Positions 15,921 to 23,301 of a stretch of 44,067 bases of DNA are shown piece after piece. How positions within the stretch are numbered: the stretch's first letter is position 1; every line of letters starts with the position of its first letter. The DNA lies in contig JASDTB010000100.1 in the NCBI GenBank assembly GCA_041441455.1, positions 1-44,067 of the forward strand. Direction: 5' to 3'. The stretch is from JAFIHK01 sp041441455 (GTDB taxonomy: Bacteria > Bacteroidota > Bacteroidia > Bacteroidales > UBA932). Position numbers and translations under genes: made by a program. Under the pieces are notes generated by a model, which was not told where the DNA came from, did not search any database, and worked only from the letters and a program-made list of their open reading frames with translations.

Positions 15921-17385
15921 TCCTAATATTATCTGCAATATCGACACTAGAGAATGATTCTGTCCCTCTTGTAACAACTAAATCATCTGCTGCTTTACCA
16001 TGGTAATACATTGCTATCAAAGCAGCATCTGTAGGGTTATATCCTCTAGAAATCAAACCAGCCAATAATCCTGTAAGAACATCACCTGTACCTGCTTTAG
16101 CCATGCCGGAATTACCGGTTGAATTGAAATATACGTCTCCTTCGGGTGTAATTAAACAACTATATGCCCCCTTTATGATTACATTAATCATATTTAGTTT
16201 ACATAACGATTTTGTCTTCTCTATCTTTTCATAGTCATTGACCCAAGCCCCGATAATTCGTCTCAACTCTCCCGGGTGCGGAGTTAAAATTGATCCTTTT
16301 GGAATCATTTTCAATAACTCTGGAGAGGAAGCAATCAAATTTATAGCATCAGCATCTATGACAATTGGTGATTGATAATCAGCAAAAGTTGTTTTCAAAA
16401 GAGCAAGAGTATCTGGCTTCTTACCAATTCCAGGACCTATTGCAATACAATTGAATCTATTGATTTCCGATATGTTGCTTGACAGGTGGTCAGATGGATC
16501 GGCAAACGTCATTACATTAGGGAGTTCAGTAATTAGTGATGTCTCATAAATTTCTGGAATCTGACAAGTAATAAGTCCACTACCCGATTTAGAGGCCCCT
16601 TTTGCACAAAGAATTGCTGCCCCTCCCATTCCCTTCGAACCTGCAATAATAAGTAGATGTCCAAAGTTCGCTTTATGCGAAAATTTAGGTCTCTTTTTTA
16701 ACAACTCTTTAATCTCTTCTTTTGTAATGAAATGGTACAGAGTTTCAGCTGCATTTAGATATTTTTCAGATAGAAATGCCCTTGCAATAGAGATCTCTCC
16801 AGCAGCTGCACCCGAATCAGGAAGTATCATTGATAATTTTGGATATTCAACTGTTACAGCATAATCAGCATTGATCATAATGTCCTTGCTATCTGCATAT
16901 TCTGTCTTCATTCCAGAAGGGATATCGATTGAAATCGTAGGCTGATTGAGATTATTGATAAATATTATTGCGTCTAGTTCTTTTGATTTTAATTCGCCCT
17001 TTATTCCAGTTCCAAGAATTGCGTCTATAATTACCGCATCGCTCGAAACGTTAATTGAATTATTGAATTCTGAGACTTTAATTGAGGGTGGAAGTTTGAG
17101 AAAATTTGATTGATATTCAGGGCTACATTGATAAGTTGGATATAGCGAAACAAGCTCGACTTCTCGACTCTCTTGCGAAAGTAATCTAGCGACTACTAAG
17201 CCGTCTCCTCCATTGTTCCCTTTACCTGTAAAGACTATGAACTTTTTTTGATTACAAAAAAGTTTACGAATTTGACGGAAAATGTTTTCTGAAGCTCTCT
17301 CCATGAGCTCCAACGATGAGACAGGTTCTGATTGAATTGTAAAAAGGTCTGCCTCTTTAATTTGATTGCCGGTTAAAATTTTCAT
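15913..17385 (-). CDS. nnr: Bifunctional NAD(P)H-hydrate epimerase/dehydratase
   Basis: The 490-residue protein fuses two repair enzymes. The N-terminal YjeF domain (about 1-215) is the NAD(P)HX epimerase, with GKGNNGGDGLVVARLL. The C-terminal ribokinase-like domain (about 225-490) is the ADP-dependent NAD(P)HX dehydratase, with GSKGMGGAAILC, ILTPHPGELRR and the nucleotide-binding NSGMAKAGTGDVLTGLLAGL. Together they restore NADH or NADPH damaged by hydration. The fusion is the usual bacterial architecture and the protein is full length. It is convergent with pirin and divergent from the SRAP gene. Confidence 0.92.
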   Translation of the reverse strand: MKILTGNQIKEADLFTIQSEPVSSLELMERASENIFRQIRKLFCNQKKFIVFTGKGNNGGDGLVVARLLSQESREVELVSLYPTYQCSPEYQSNFLKLPPSIKVSEFNNSINVSSDAVIIDAILGTGIKGELKSKELDAIIFINNLNQPTISIDIPSGMKTEYADSKDIMINADYAVTVEYPKLSMILPDSGAAAGEISIARAFLSEKYLNAAETLYHFITKEEIKELLKKRPKFSHKANFGHLLIIAGSKGMGGAAILCAKGASKSGSGLITCQIPEIYETSLITELPNVMTFADPSDHLSSNISEINRFNCIAIGPGIGKKPDTLALLKTTFADYQSPIVIDADAINLIASSPELLKMIPKGSILTPHPGELRRIIGAWVNDYEKIEKTKSLCKLNMINVIIKGAYSCLITPEGDVYFNSTGNSGMAKAGTGDVLTGLLAGLISRGYNPTDAALIAMYYHGKAADDLVVTRGTESFSSVDIADNIRIL

Positions 17386-17400
17386 AACCCACTATTTTCA

Positions 17401-17408
17401 CAAACATA
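17401..17408 (-). promoter_or_regulatory. -7 promoter element of nnr
   Basis: The minus strand reads TATGTTTG, matching TAnnTTTG, 15 bp upstream of the nnr ATG. No good -33 box is seen at the expected spacing, so support is partial. Confidence 0.45.
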
Positions 17409-17422
17409 ACAAAATAATTGGT

Positions 17423-17430
17423 TAATTTTG
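17423..17430 (+). promoter_or_regulatory. -7 promoter element of the SRAP gene
   Basis: TAATTTTG matches TAnnTTTG and ends 17 bp before the ATG at 17448. It falls inside the longer reading frame that would start at 17418, which supports the later start. The -33 region is not convincing. Confidence 0.45.
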
Positions 17431-17447
17431 GAAGAAAAGTAAAGATT

Positions 17448-18038
17448 ATGTGTTTCTATAGCAAACTATCTCAGGATGCTCTAAAAATAGCAAATAGATT
17501 TAAGGCTCAATTTATTGATGCAGAAGAGTATAATGCTGCAGAAATGATTAATGGATTTAGCTTTCCAAAGACACCTATTGTAAAAGATAAGTTTCGGGAT
17601 AAGATTCAACTTTGTAGTTGGGGATTAGTCCCTAGTTTTGCAAAGGATCTGGAAATAAGAAAATATACTTTAAATGCTAGGATAGAGACAATTGATTCTG
17701 TCCGCTCTTTTAAAGACTACACAACTTCGAGATGTTTAGTGATAGCTGATGGATTTTATGAATGGAAACGCGAAGTGGTAAATGGTAAAGAATTCAAAAT
17801 CAGACATCTGATAACATGCGAGAATGAATCTCTATTTGCCTTTGCAGGACTCTATTGCAATGATACCTACACCATTCTAACAACTGAGGCAAATGAATTA
17901 ATGTCTGAGATACATAATACAAAAAAGAGAATGCCAATCATCCTCTCTCAGAGCGACGAAGAAAAATGGTTAAATGGAGCGGACTATAGAAATTTCGCAT
18001 ATCCTTATCAAGTCCATTTAAAAGCAAAAGCCGTCTAA
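17448..18038 (+). CDS. SOS response-associated peptidase (HMCES/YedK family)
   Basis: I choose the ATG at 17448, not the in-frame one at 17418, because SRAP proteins need Cys as residue 2 after Met removal; this start gives MCFYS. The 196-residue protein then shows the family motifs LNARIETIDS, IADGFYEWKRE and IHNTKKRMPIIL, which hold the Asn, Glu and His that act with Cys2. These proteins crosslink covalently to abasic sites in single-stranded DNA, protecting them during replication. The stop codon lies inside a hairpin terminator. The umuDC operon further downstream is a second DNA-damage function in the window. Confidence 0.9.
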   Translation: MCFYSKLSQDALKIANRFKAQFIDAEEYNAAEMINGFSFPKTPIVKDKFRDKIQLCSWGLVPSFAKDLEIRKYTLNARIETIDSVRSFKDYTTSRCLVIADGFYEWKREVVNGKEFKIRHLITCENESLFAFAGLYCNDTYTILTTEANELMSEIHNTKKRMPIILSQSDEEKWLNGADYRNFAYPYQVHLKAKAV

Positions 18039-18049
18039 AAAGACGGCTT
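18028..18049. terminator. Hairpin terminator between the SRAP gene and hsp20
   Basis: AAGCCGTCT (18028-18036) pairs perfectly with AGACGGCTT (18041-18049) around an AAAA loop. It overlaps the stop codon of the SRAP gene. On the minus strand the stem runs into TTTTGCTTTT, so it is the better terminator for the convergent hsp20 gene, whose stop is 25 bp away. Confidence 0.7.
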
Positions 18050-18073
18050 CGGCATTACTTAACCTAAGATAAT

Positions 18074-18520
18074 TTATTCTATTTCGATTGTCCTTTCTGG
18101 TTTTGGCTTAGCCTCTTCGCGCTTAGGAATCGAAACTGTAAGGATTCCATTGTCGTATTTAGCTGCGATTTTTTCGCTATCAACAGATAATGGAAGAGAA
18201 AATGATCTGCAAAATGATTGGTAACTAAACTCTCTGCGAGTGAATTGTTCTCCCTCTTTTGTTTCGTTTTCCATCTTTTTTTCAGATGAAATCGAAAGTA
18301 TTCCTTGATTTACAGAGATTTTAAAATCTCCTTTCTCCATTCCAGGGGCTGCCATTTCAACCTCAAATCCTTCAGGCCCCTCTTTAATATTTACTGATGG
18401 TAAAGTTGTGTTTGTTAATGAGAAATTTTTGTGCGACCAATCTAGCCAGTCGTTATTCAAAAAATCATTAATGAAATTCGACCACATTGGTAAATTTTCA
18501 TTTCTTCTTATTAGTGTCAT
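18074..18520 (-). CDS. hsp20: Small heat shock protein (Hsp20/alpha-crystallin family)
   Basis: The 148-residue protein has a Trp/Asn-rich N-terminal arm, then an alpha-crystallin domain (about 45-140). This includes VNIKEGPEGFEVEMAAPGM, FSYQSFCRSFSLP and AKYDNGILTVSIPK, with the conserved A-x-x-x-n-G-I-L-x-V-x-x-P signature. The C-terminal tail is charged and lacks a clean IxI/V motif beyond TIEIE. It is an ATP-independent holdase chaperone. A strong Shine-Dalgarno precedes it, suggesting high induced expression. No CIRCE-type repeat is seen; a short TGACA/TGTCA palindrome lies about 70 bp upstream. Confidence 0.92.
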   Translation of the reverse strand: MTLIRRNENLPMWSNFINDFLNNDWLDWSHKNFSLTNTTLPSVNIKEGPEGFEVEMAAPGMEKGDFKISVNQGILSISSEKKMENETKEGEQFTRREFSYQSFCRSFSLPLSVDSEKIAAKYDNGILTVSIPKREEAKPKPERTIEIE

Positions 18521-18523
18521 AGT

Positions 18524-18530
18524 AACCTCC
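18524..18530 (-). promoter_or_regulatory. Strong Shine-Dalgarno before hsp20
   Basis: The minus strand reads GGAGGTT ending 3 bases before the ATG at 18520. It is one of only two full-consensus ribosome binding sites noticed in the window and confirms the start. Confidence 0.6.
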
Positions 18531-18587
18531 GTTTTTTATGTTAGTTTGACTATGAATATGGCAAAATAGATACCACTCGAATTTTTA

Positions 18588-18600
18588 TGACATTTTGTCA
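18588..18600. promoter_or_regulatory. Short palindrome upstream of hsp20
   Basis: TGACATTTTGTCA has 5-bp inverted arms around three T residues. It lies 68 bp upstream of the hsp20 start and 9 bp past the crcB stop. It could be an operator for hsp20 or a weak crcB terminator; neither is demonstrated. Confidence 0.3.
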
Positions 18601-18608
18601 GTATTGTA

Positions 18609-18986
18609 TCAAATTGAATTGCCAATAAAGGCTCCTGCTACAACTGCTAAAATCCCCAAAAATATACTCAATCCAGTGTAAAGAGCAAATATCCAGATAT
18701 CTCCGCCTTTTAGCAACAGTAGATTTTCATGAGCAAAAGTAGAGAATGTAGTGAATCCTCCACACAATCCAACAGTTAAAAATAGTTTAATATCGCTATT
18801 AATTACGGTTGATTTCTCCGACAGTGAATAGAAAAGACCAATGAGAAAACATCCTAGGATATTTACGATAAATGTATTTTTTGGAAATGGTCCTAAATGT
18901 GATGTAACAAACAACTTTGATGTCCCATATCTAAGAATCGTGCCGATGAGCCCTCCTATTCCTATAATTATAAATTCTTTAAACAT
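18609..18986 (-). CDS. crcB: Fluoride channel CrcB/Fluc
   Basis: The 125-residue protein has four hydrophobic membrane segments and the family signatures GGLIGTILRYG, NILGCFLIGLFY and GLCGGFTTFSTFAHE, including the Asn and Phe residues that line the fluoride pores. Fluc proteins form antiparallel dimers in the inner membrane that export fluoride. I looked upstream for the crcB-motif (fluoride riboswitch) and saw none. The gene is divergent from the DUF134-led operon, and its promoter gap of about 110 bp is shared with it. Confidence 0.92.
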   Translation of the reverse strand: MFKEFIIIGIGGLIGTILRYGTSKLFVTSHLGPFPKNTFIVNILGCFLIGLFYSLSEKSTVINSDIKLFLTVGLCGGFTTFSTFAHENLLLLKGGDIWIFALYTGLSIFLGILAVVAGAFIGNSI

Positions 18987-19009
18987 GATTTATAAGTATC
19001 AATTTTTTT

Positions 19010-19017
19010 CAAAGATA
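19010..19017 (-). promoter_or_regulatory. -7 promoter element of crcB
   Basis: The minus strand reads TATCTTTG, matching TAnnTTTG, 23 bp upstream of the crcB ATG. A correctly spaced -33 box is not visible. The twin palindromes that control the divergent operon begin about 37 bp away, so crcB could also be affected. Confidence 0.45.
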
Positions 19018-19044
19018 TTTTATTATCAAGAATAAAATAAAAAA

Positions 19045-19076
19045 TTTGGATATGAACATATGTTCTTTTAAATTTG
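19045..19076 (+). promoter_or_regulatory. Promoter of the DUF134/ORP-like operon
   Basis: TTTG (19045-19048), then exactly 20 bp, then TAAATTTG (19069-19076): a textbook Bacteroidota -33/-7 promoter. Transcription should begin near 19083. No sigma-54 type GG-N10-GC element is present. A palindrome lies between the two boxes and a second one covers the predicted start site. Confidence 0.75.
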
Positions 19077-19092
19077 TATCAAACATATGTTC
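19054..19092. promoter_or_regulatory. Twin palindromic operators in the DUF134 promoter
   Basis: GAACATATGTTC (19054-19065) is a perfect 12-bp palindrome placed between the -33 and -7 boxes. AAACATATGTTC (19081-19092) repeats it with one outer change and covers the predicted transcription start. The two centres are 27 bp apart. This is the geometry expected for two dimeric repressor sites. The DUF134 protein encoded immediately downstream is the obvious candidate ligand, by inference. Confidence 0.65.
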
Positions 19093-19095
19093 ACT

Positions 19096-19488
19096 ATGCC
19101 AAGAGAAAAAAAATCAAGAAAAATTTTTTCAAAGCCTAATTTTAAGGGTTTTAAACCCATTGTTTATAATCAAAATAAAGAGACAATATTATTGCTATTA
19201 GAGGAATATGAGTCAATTATTCTTTGTGATTATCGTTTACTCTCACAACAAGAGGCTTCTGAACTAATGGGTGTATCGAGGCCAACTTTCACAAGGATAT
19301 ATGAACAAGCAAGACGAAAAATTGCATTATCCTTTTTTGAAGGTTCTCCAATAGTTTTTGAGGGAGGTAAAGTTCACTTCGATTCGGAATGGAGGGAATG
19401 TCTTGATTGCAAATCAAAATTCACTATCAATCCAAATGATGTAAACACATGTAAATTATGTGGTTCTAATAAAATTAAAAATATATAA
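19096..19488 (+). CDS. DUF134 family DNA-binding protein with zinc ribbon
   Basis: I use the ATG at 19096 (MPREKKSRK), not 19087, because DUF134 proteins begin MPRxxK and the earlier ATG lies inside the second palindrome. The 130-residue protein has the DUF134 N-terminus with a helix-turn-helix (LSQQEASELMGVSRPTFTRIYEQARRK read in two parts, about residues 50-76) similar to sigma factor region 4. A C-terminal zinc-ribbon-like segment has C95, C98, C113 and C116 in CLDC and CKLC pairs. DUF134 genes commonly sit beside NifX-like and Mrp genes, as here. I infer that it regulates this operon and possibly senses metal or redox state through the four cysteines. Confidence 0.8.
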   Translation: MPREKKSRKIFSKPNFKGFKPIVYNQNKETILLLLEEYESIILCDYRLLSQQEASELMGVSRPTFTRIYEQARRKIALSFFEGSPIVFEGGKVHFDSEWRECLDCKSKFTINPNDVNTCKLCGSNKIKNI

Positions 19489-19489
19489 T

Positions 19490-19819
19490 ATGAAATTTGC
19501 AATTGCTTCCTCGGGCTTAGAAACGAGCTCTCTCGTAGATAAAAAATTTGGTAGATGTCATTACTTTGCAATTTATGATGCAGAAAATCAGGAGTTAGCT
19601 TTCATCAACAATAAATTCAAAGATAGTTTAGAAGGAGCAGGTCCTGCTGCTGCAAAATTTCTATGCGAAGAAGGTGTTGAAAGAATAGTCGCCTATGAAG
19701 CTGGAAATAAATTGAAAAACATCTGTGATACTCTAGCAATAAGTATAATAATTCTAGATAACTCAAAAGAGTTTACAATTAAAGATGTAATTAACATTAT
19801 TAATAAAAACAATATATAA
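19490..19819 (+). CDS. NifX/NifB-type (dinitrogenase FeMo-cofactor biosynthesis family) protein, first copy
   Basis: The true start is MKFAIASSG at 19490, one base after the DUF134 stop. The 109-residue protein matches the NifX/NafY/Orange-protein fold (an RNase H-like domain). It has MKFAIASSGLETSSLVDKKF, GRCHYFAIYD, GAGPAAAKFL and GVERIVAYEAG. Family members carry iron-sulfur or molybdenum-containing clusters for delivery, and Orange protein binds a Mo-Cu-sulfide cluster. A single Cys in FGRCHYF and one in FLCEEG are potential ligands. No nitrogenase genes are present, so nitrogen fixation is not implied. A second paralogue starts 2 bp downstream. Confidence 0.82.
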   Translation: MKFAIASSGLETSSLVDKKFGRCHYFAIYDAENQELAFINNKFKDSLEGAGPAAAKFLCEEGVERIVAYEAGNKLKNICDTLAISIIILDNSKEFTIKDVINIINKNNI

Positions 19820-19821
19820 AA

Positions 19822-20184
19822 ATGAAAAAAATTGTAGCCATCCCAGTATTAGATAACTTATTAAGTGAACACTTCGGTCATTGTGACAACTTTATATTTT
19901 ATGAAATTATCGCAAATAAAGTTGCTAATACAAAAAGCATGACTCCACCTCCTCATCAACCTGGAGTGATTCCATCTTGGTTGGCAGAAAATGGAGTAAA
20001 TGTTGTTATAGCATGCGGAATTGGACAAAAAGCTGTAGATATTTTATATCAGCATAATGTTGATGTTAAGAAAGGGGTAGTAAAAGATTTTCCCGATGCA
20101 ATTATTCAAAAGTGGATTTTTGGAGAACTTGAATCAAGCGGAGAAATATGCACTCATGATCATTCCGATCACAATTGTAAATAA
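19822..20184 (+). CDS. NifX/Orange-protein family protein, second copy, with His/Cys tail
   Basis: The 120-residue paralogue has the family motifs LLSEHFGHCDNFIFYEI, PPPHQPGVIPSWLAENGV (the usual His-containing PPPHxPG loop) and VVIACGIGQKAVDIL. It ends in the metal-binding-looking tail CTHDHSDHNCK, which the first copy lacks. The PPPHxPG loop and this tail are typical of proteins annotated beside Mrp ATPases and of ORP-related proteins. The stop TAA abuts the next ATG with no gap, so translation is probably coupled. I infer a cluster or metal carrier working with the ATPases downstream. The metal is not identifiable from sequence. Confidence 0.82.
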   Translation: MKKIVAIPVLDNLLSEHFGHCDNFIFYEIIANKVANTKSMTPPPHQPGVIPSWLAENGVNVVIACGIGQKAVDILYQHNVDVKKGVVKDFPDAIIQKWIFGELESSGEICTHDHSDHNCK

Positions 20185-21045
20185 ATGGTTATTAGCATAG
20201 TTAGCGGAAAAGGTGGAGCTGGCAAAACATTTATAGCTACAAATCTTTTTAATCAATTAAAACGATTTAATCATCGCACAATTATTATTGATTGCGATAG
20301 CGAAGAACCAAACATTCATAATTATATTAATCAAGATTCTATAAAAGTAGAGAATGTAAATGTGTCCAAGCCACTGATTGATGTCTCAAAATGTATGTTT
20401 TGTGGACAATGTGAAGATAATTGTGAATTTAATGCACTTCTGGTTATTAAATCTAAAAATATAGTTGAATGCAATTATGATATTTGTCATGGATGTAGAG
20501 CTTGTTATATTTTTTGTCCACATGATGCTATTTCATTAAAGCAATGTACAATCGGTTATTTAAAATTTAACTATGTTAATGAGGAACTTCAAAGTTGTAT
20601 TTCTGAATTGAAAATTGGACAAAAGACTTCCGTGCCTTTGATAAAAAAAGTATTATCGGATGAAGTGGTAAATAGAAATGATATTACCTATATCGTTGAC
20701 TCTCCTCCAGGTTCGTCTTGTCAATTCGTAAATATTGTCAGAAAATCTGACTATGTCTGTGTTGTAGTAGAAGCAACACCATTTGGTATTAATGATGCTC
20801 TTCATTGTGTTGAATTTCTTAGGGATCAAAATATTCCATATGGATTAATTATAAATAAAAAAAGAGAAATATTTAAGGGACTCACTGATAAATTAAGATC
20901 TAATCATATCGTTTTAGGAGAAGTTCCATATTCCGACGAAATATTTAATACTCTTGCAACAGGCCAATTAATAACAGATAACTATGAATACTCTAAGCTG
21001 TTTCTCAATATTTTCGAAAATATTTTCAAACATGGACAATCATAA
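20185..21045 (+). CDS. ParA/MinD-type ATPase with inserted 2[4Fe-4S] ferredoxin domain (first)
   Basis: The 286-residue protein starts with the deviant Walker A motif SGKGGAGKTF (residues 7-16). After the Switch-I region it carries a ferredoxin insert with C70, C73, C76, C80 and C101, C104, C107, C111, then resumes the ATPase fold with VDSPPGSSCQ (Walker B/Switch II) and VVVEATPFG. This matches the ferredoxin-containing MinD-type ATPases of the Desulfovibrio ORP complex (DVU2103/DVU2104 type). Such ATPases are thought to couple ATP hydrolysis to cluster transfer. The gene begins directly after the previous stop, and its end overlaps the next gene by 14 bp. Confidence 0.85.
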   Translation: MVISIVSGKGGAGKTFIATNLFNQLKRFNHRTIIIDCDSEEPNIHNYINQDSIKVENVNVSKPLIDVSKCMFCGQCEDNCEFNALLVIKSKNIVECNYDICHGCRACYIFCPHDAISLKQCTIGYLKFNYVNEELQSCISELKIGQKTSVPLIKKVLSDEVVNRNDITYIVDSPPGSSCQFVNIVRKSDYVCVVVEATPFGINDALHCVEFLRDQNIPYGLIINKKREIFKGLTDKLRSNHIVLGEVPYSDEIFNTLATGQLITDNYEYSKLFLNIFENIFKHGQS

Positions 21046-21913
21046 AAGCATTAAAGAATACGTTTTTCTCAGTGGTAAAGGTGGAACAGGAAAGACAACC
21101 ATTACCAGCTATGTTGCATCCTGTTTTGACCAAGTTGTTGTTGTTGATTGCGATGTTGATGCTCCAAACATGCATTTAATCTATCCACATAAAAAATTTC
21201 TTTCATATCCATATGCATCAGCAAGCAAAGCATTTATTAATAATGATAAATGTTCTAATTGTGGAAAATGTATTGACTTATGTAGTTTTAAAGCTATTAG
21301 TTTTCGAAATGGGATAACATTGATAGATGAATTTCTCTGTGAAGGGTGTATGATATGTAAAAAAGTATGTTCAAATGAAGCTATAAATATTGTTTCATCG
21401 GAGATTGATAAATTATGTATTGATAAAACTTCAAATGGTTATTTAATTCGAGCAGAAATGGTCTCTGGAGAGGAAAATTCTGGTAAAACTGTTACTAAAC
21501 TTAGAGAAATGGCTGTTGAAATTGCTAAAAAAAATAATATTAATACAATAATCATTGATGGTCCGCCAGGTATTGCTTGCCCAGTAATGGCCTCAATGAC
21601 AGGTTGTAAGTATGTTTTAATTGTAATAGAACCGACTATAAATGCTTTTAGCGACTTGAAAAGATTAGTTGATTTAGTTCTTCAAAAAGGAATAAATGCA
21701 AAGTGTATTATTAATAAATATAATTTAAATATTTCGCTTTCAAATTGTATTCAAGAGTGGTGTAAACAAAACAATATTGAGATTATTTCAAAATTAGTAT
21801 TCTCGAACAGTGTGTTAAGAGACCTTATAACAAATAAAATGGAGAGCATGGCATCTAAAAACGAGTTCTCTACTTCAATAAAAAAAGTATATAATTATAT
21901 TAAAAATCAGTAA
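21032..21913 (+). CDS. ParA/MinD-type ATPase with inserted 2[4Fe-4S] ferredoxin domain (second)
   Basis: The start at 21032 (MDNHKSIKEY) is preferred over an upstream Met because it leaves a short family-like N-terminus and overlaps the preceding gene by 14 bp. The 293-residue protein has Walker A SGKGGTGKTT, DCDVDAPNMHL, a ferredoxin insert with C74, C77, C80, C84 and C103, C106, C109, C113, and IIDGPPGIACPV. It is a diverged paralogue of the ATPase just upstream, and the two probably form a heterodimer. The second fits the MinD consensus better (GKTT and DxDxxxPN kept). The pair, with the Mrp ATPase, mirrors the three-ATPase content of Desulfovibrio ORP loci. Confidence 0.85.
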   Translation: MDNHKSIKEYVFLSGKGGTGKTTITSYVASCFDQVVVVDCDVDAPNMHLIYPHKKFLSYPYASASKAFINNDKCSNCGKCIDLCSFKAISFRNGITLIDEFLCEGCMICKKVCSNEAINIVSSEIDKLCIDKTSNGYLIRAEMVSGEENSGKTVTKLREMAVEIAKKNNINTIIIDGPPGIACPVMASMTGCKYVLIVIEPTINAFSDLKRLVDLVLQKGINAKCIINKYNLNISLSNCIQEWCKQNNIEIISKLVFSNSVLRDLITNKMESMASKNEFSTSIKKVYNYIKNQ

Positions 21914-21914
21914 A

Positions 21915-22670
21915 ATGAATAAAATTAATAAAATAGTTATTGTAGCATCTGGAAAAGGTGGTGTTGGCAAATCAACTATAGCAGCTGGTATTTCAGTAGC
22001 ACTAGCGCGACAAGGATTTAAAACTGGTATTATGGATGCTGATATATATGGGCCATCTATTCCCGTCCTTTTTGGAGATCAGGATAATTCAAAGAATATC
22101 ATTGATACAGAAAATGGTAAAAAATTAGTGCCATCAGAAAGGAATGGTGTAAAGATACAATCAATAGGTTATTTAGTTAAAATGGATCAATCAGTGATAT
22201 GGAGAGGTCCAATGGCTTCTAATGCAATTAAGCAGCTAATTGATGACACAGAATGGGGAGAACTTGATTATTTAATAATTGATACTCCTCCAGGAACTGG
22301 CGATATCCACATTACATTGATGCAAGATTATAATATTGATAATGTAATTATTGTTACTACTCCGCAATTAATGGCTTTATCTGATGTCCGTAAAGCGATT
22401 TCTATGTACAAAAAGAGTTATAATATTAAAAATATTGGTATTGTTGAAAATATGTCATGGTTCACTCCTTCTGAACATAAAAATGAAAAGTATTTCATCT
22501 TTGGAAAAGGAGGTGCAGATCTATTGTCAAGTGAATTTAACATACCTGTTATTGCACAAATACCTATAGATGAATCTATTTGTGCAAATTGTGATTCTGG
22601 ATTTTTAAATGGGCTATTTGGAAAAGAGGAAATGGAGAGTACATATGATAAAATTCTTGATTTTATATAA
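21915..22670 (+). CDS. Mrp/NBP35-type ATPase, short form
   Basis: The 251-residue protein has the Mrp signatures SGKGGVGKST, MDADIYGPSIPVLFG, SIGYLV, IWRGPMASNAIKQL and IDTPPGTGDIHITL. These are typical of ATPases that carry and transfer iron-sulfur clusters. It lacks the N-terminal DUF59/MIP18 domain of the usual longer housekeeping Mrp and the common CPxC pair after ENMSWF. It does have CANC near residue 223, which might bind a bridging cluster. It starts 1 bp after the second ferredoxin ATPase. Size and context resemble the Mrp subunit of the ORP complex (DVU2109), not a general Fe-S carrier. Confidence 0.85.
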   Translation: MNKINKIVIVASGKGGVGKSTIAAGISVALARQGFKTGIMDADIYGPSIPVLFGDQDNSKNIIDTENGKKLVPSERNGVKIQSIGYLVKMDQSVIWRGPMASNAIKQLIDDTEWGELDYLIIDTPPGTGDIHITLMQDYNIDNVIIVTTPQLMALSDVRKAISMYKKSYNIKNIGIVENMSWFTPSEHKNEKYFIFGKGGADLLSSEFNIPVIAQIPIDESICANCDSGFLNGLFGKEEMESTYDKILDFI

Positions 22671-22689
22671 TTAAACAATAGAATGAATT

Positions 22690-23301
22690 ATGGACTATAT
22701 TCAAGAGTTAAAACAAGACATAAGATTCATTGAGGGCTTTAATAATTGTATAAATTGCGGAACATGTACAGCAACTTGTCCTGCAGCCGCAGTAATGGAT
22801 TACGATCCAAGAGAAATAATGGATATAGTTCAACAAAATGACAATTTACAAATTGAAGTTTTATTACAATCAGATAAAATTTGGTATTGCGGAGAGTGTT
22901 TGTCATGTAAAACAAGATGTCCAAGAGATAACTCACCCTGTTATGTAATTCAATCATTGCGCTATCTATCAATTGTATCTGGATTATATAAACAAAGTAG
23001 AGAAGGCCAAAAACAAATTGAACTTAAACATAAAATAATCGATCAGATTTTAAAAACTGGGTATTGTATTCATATAGATGATATAAATCTCGCAGAACAC
23101 CCAGAACACTCTCCATTGATTGACTACTTACGTATAGATAAAATAAAAAAATTAAAAATAGCAGGATCTTCATATCTCGAAAATATAAAAGGTGGATTAA
23201 GAGCTATACCCAAAGAGTCAATAAAAGAGTTACAAGCAATTTTTGATGCTACAGGCGCAACTAATTACATTACTTCAGAAAAAGTTACATCTAATGAATA
23301 G
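22690..23301 (+). CDS. HdrC-like 2[4Fe-4S] electron-transfer protein
   Basis: The 203-residue protein has two ferredoxin-type motifs, C20-C23-C26-C30 (CINCGTCTATCP) and C67-C70-C73-C77 (CGECLSCKTRCP), with the spacing seen in heterodisulfide reductase subunit C. The segments between and after them are helical. The C-terminal 100 residues are helical and specific to this protein. It has no membrane segment. HdrC passes electrons to HdrB; here the next gene encodes an HdrB-like protein that overlaps it by 8 bp. It follows the Mrp gene by 19 bp, so it appears to belong to the same operon as the ORP-like genes. The electron donor is unknown. Confidence 0.82.
   Translation: MDYIQELKQDIRFIEGFNNCINCGTCTATCPAAAVMDYDPREIMDIVQQNDNLQIEVLLQSDKIWYCGECLSCKTRCPRDNSPCYVIQSLRYLSIVSGLYKQSREGQKQIELKHKIIDQILKTGYCIHIDDINLAEHPEHSPLIDYLRIDKIKKLKIAGSSYLENIKGGLRAIPKESIKELQAIFDATGATNYITSEKVTSNE

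Noticed and set aside
17418..17447. Longer N-terminus for the SRAP protein
   Set aside because: It would bury the catalytic Cys, which must be residue 2, and would start upstream of the -7 element.
18987..19086. Possible fluoride riboswitch upstream of crcB
   Set aside because: No crcB-motif sequence or matching pseudoknot pattern is visible; the gap holds the -7 elements and palindromes only.
19000..19095. Sigma-54 promoter for the ORP-like operon
   Set aside because: No GG-N10-GC element is present, and a perfect Bacteroidota housekeeping promoter is.
19490..22670. Nitrogen-fixation (nif) cluster
   Set aside because: NifX-like and MinD/NifH-like folds are present, but no nifH, nifD, nifK, nifE or nifN occurs. 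The gene set fits ORP-type loci better.
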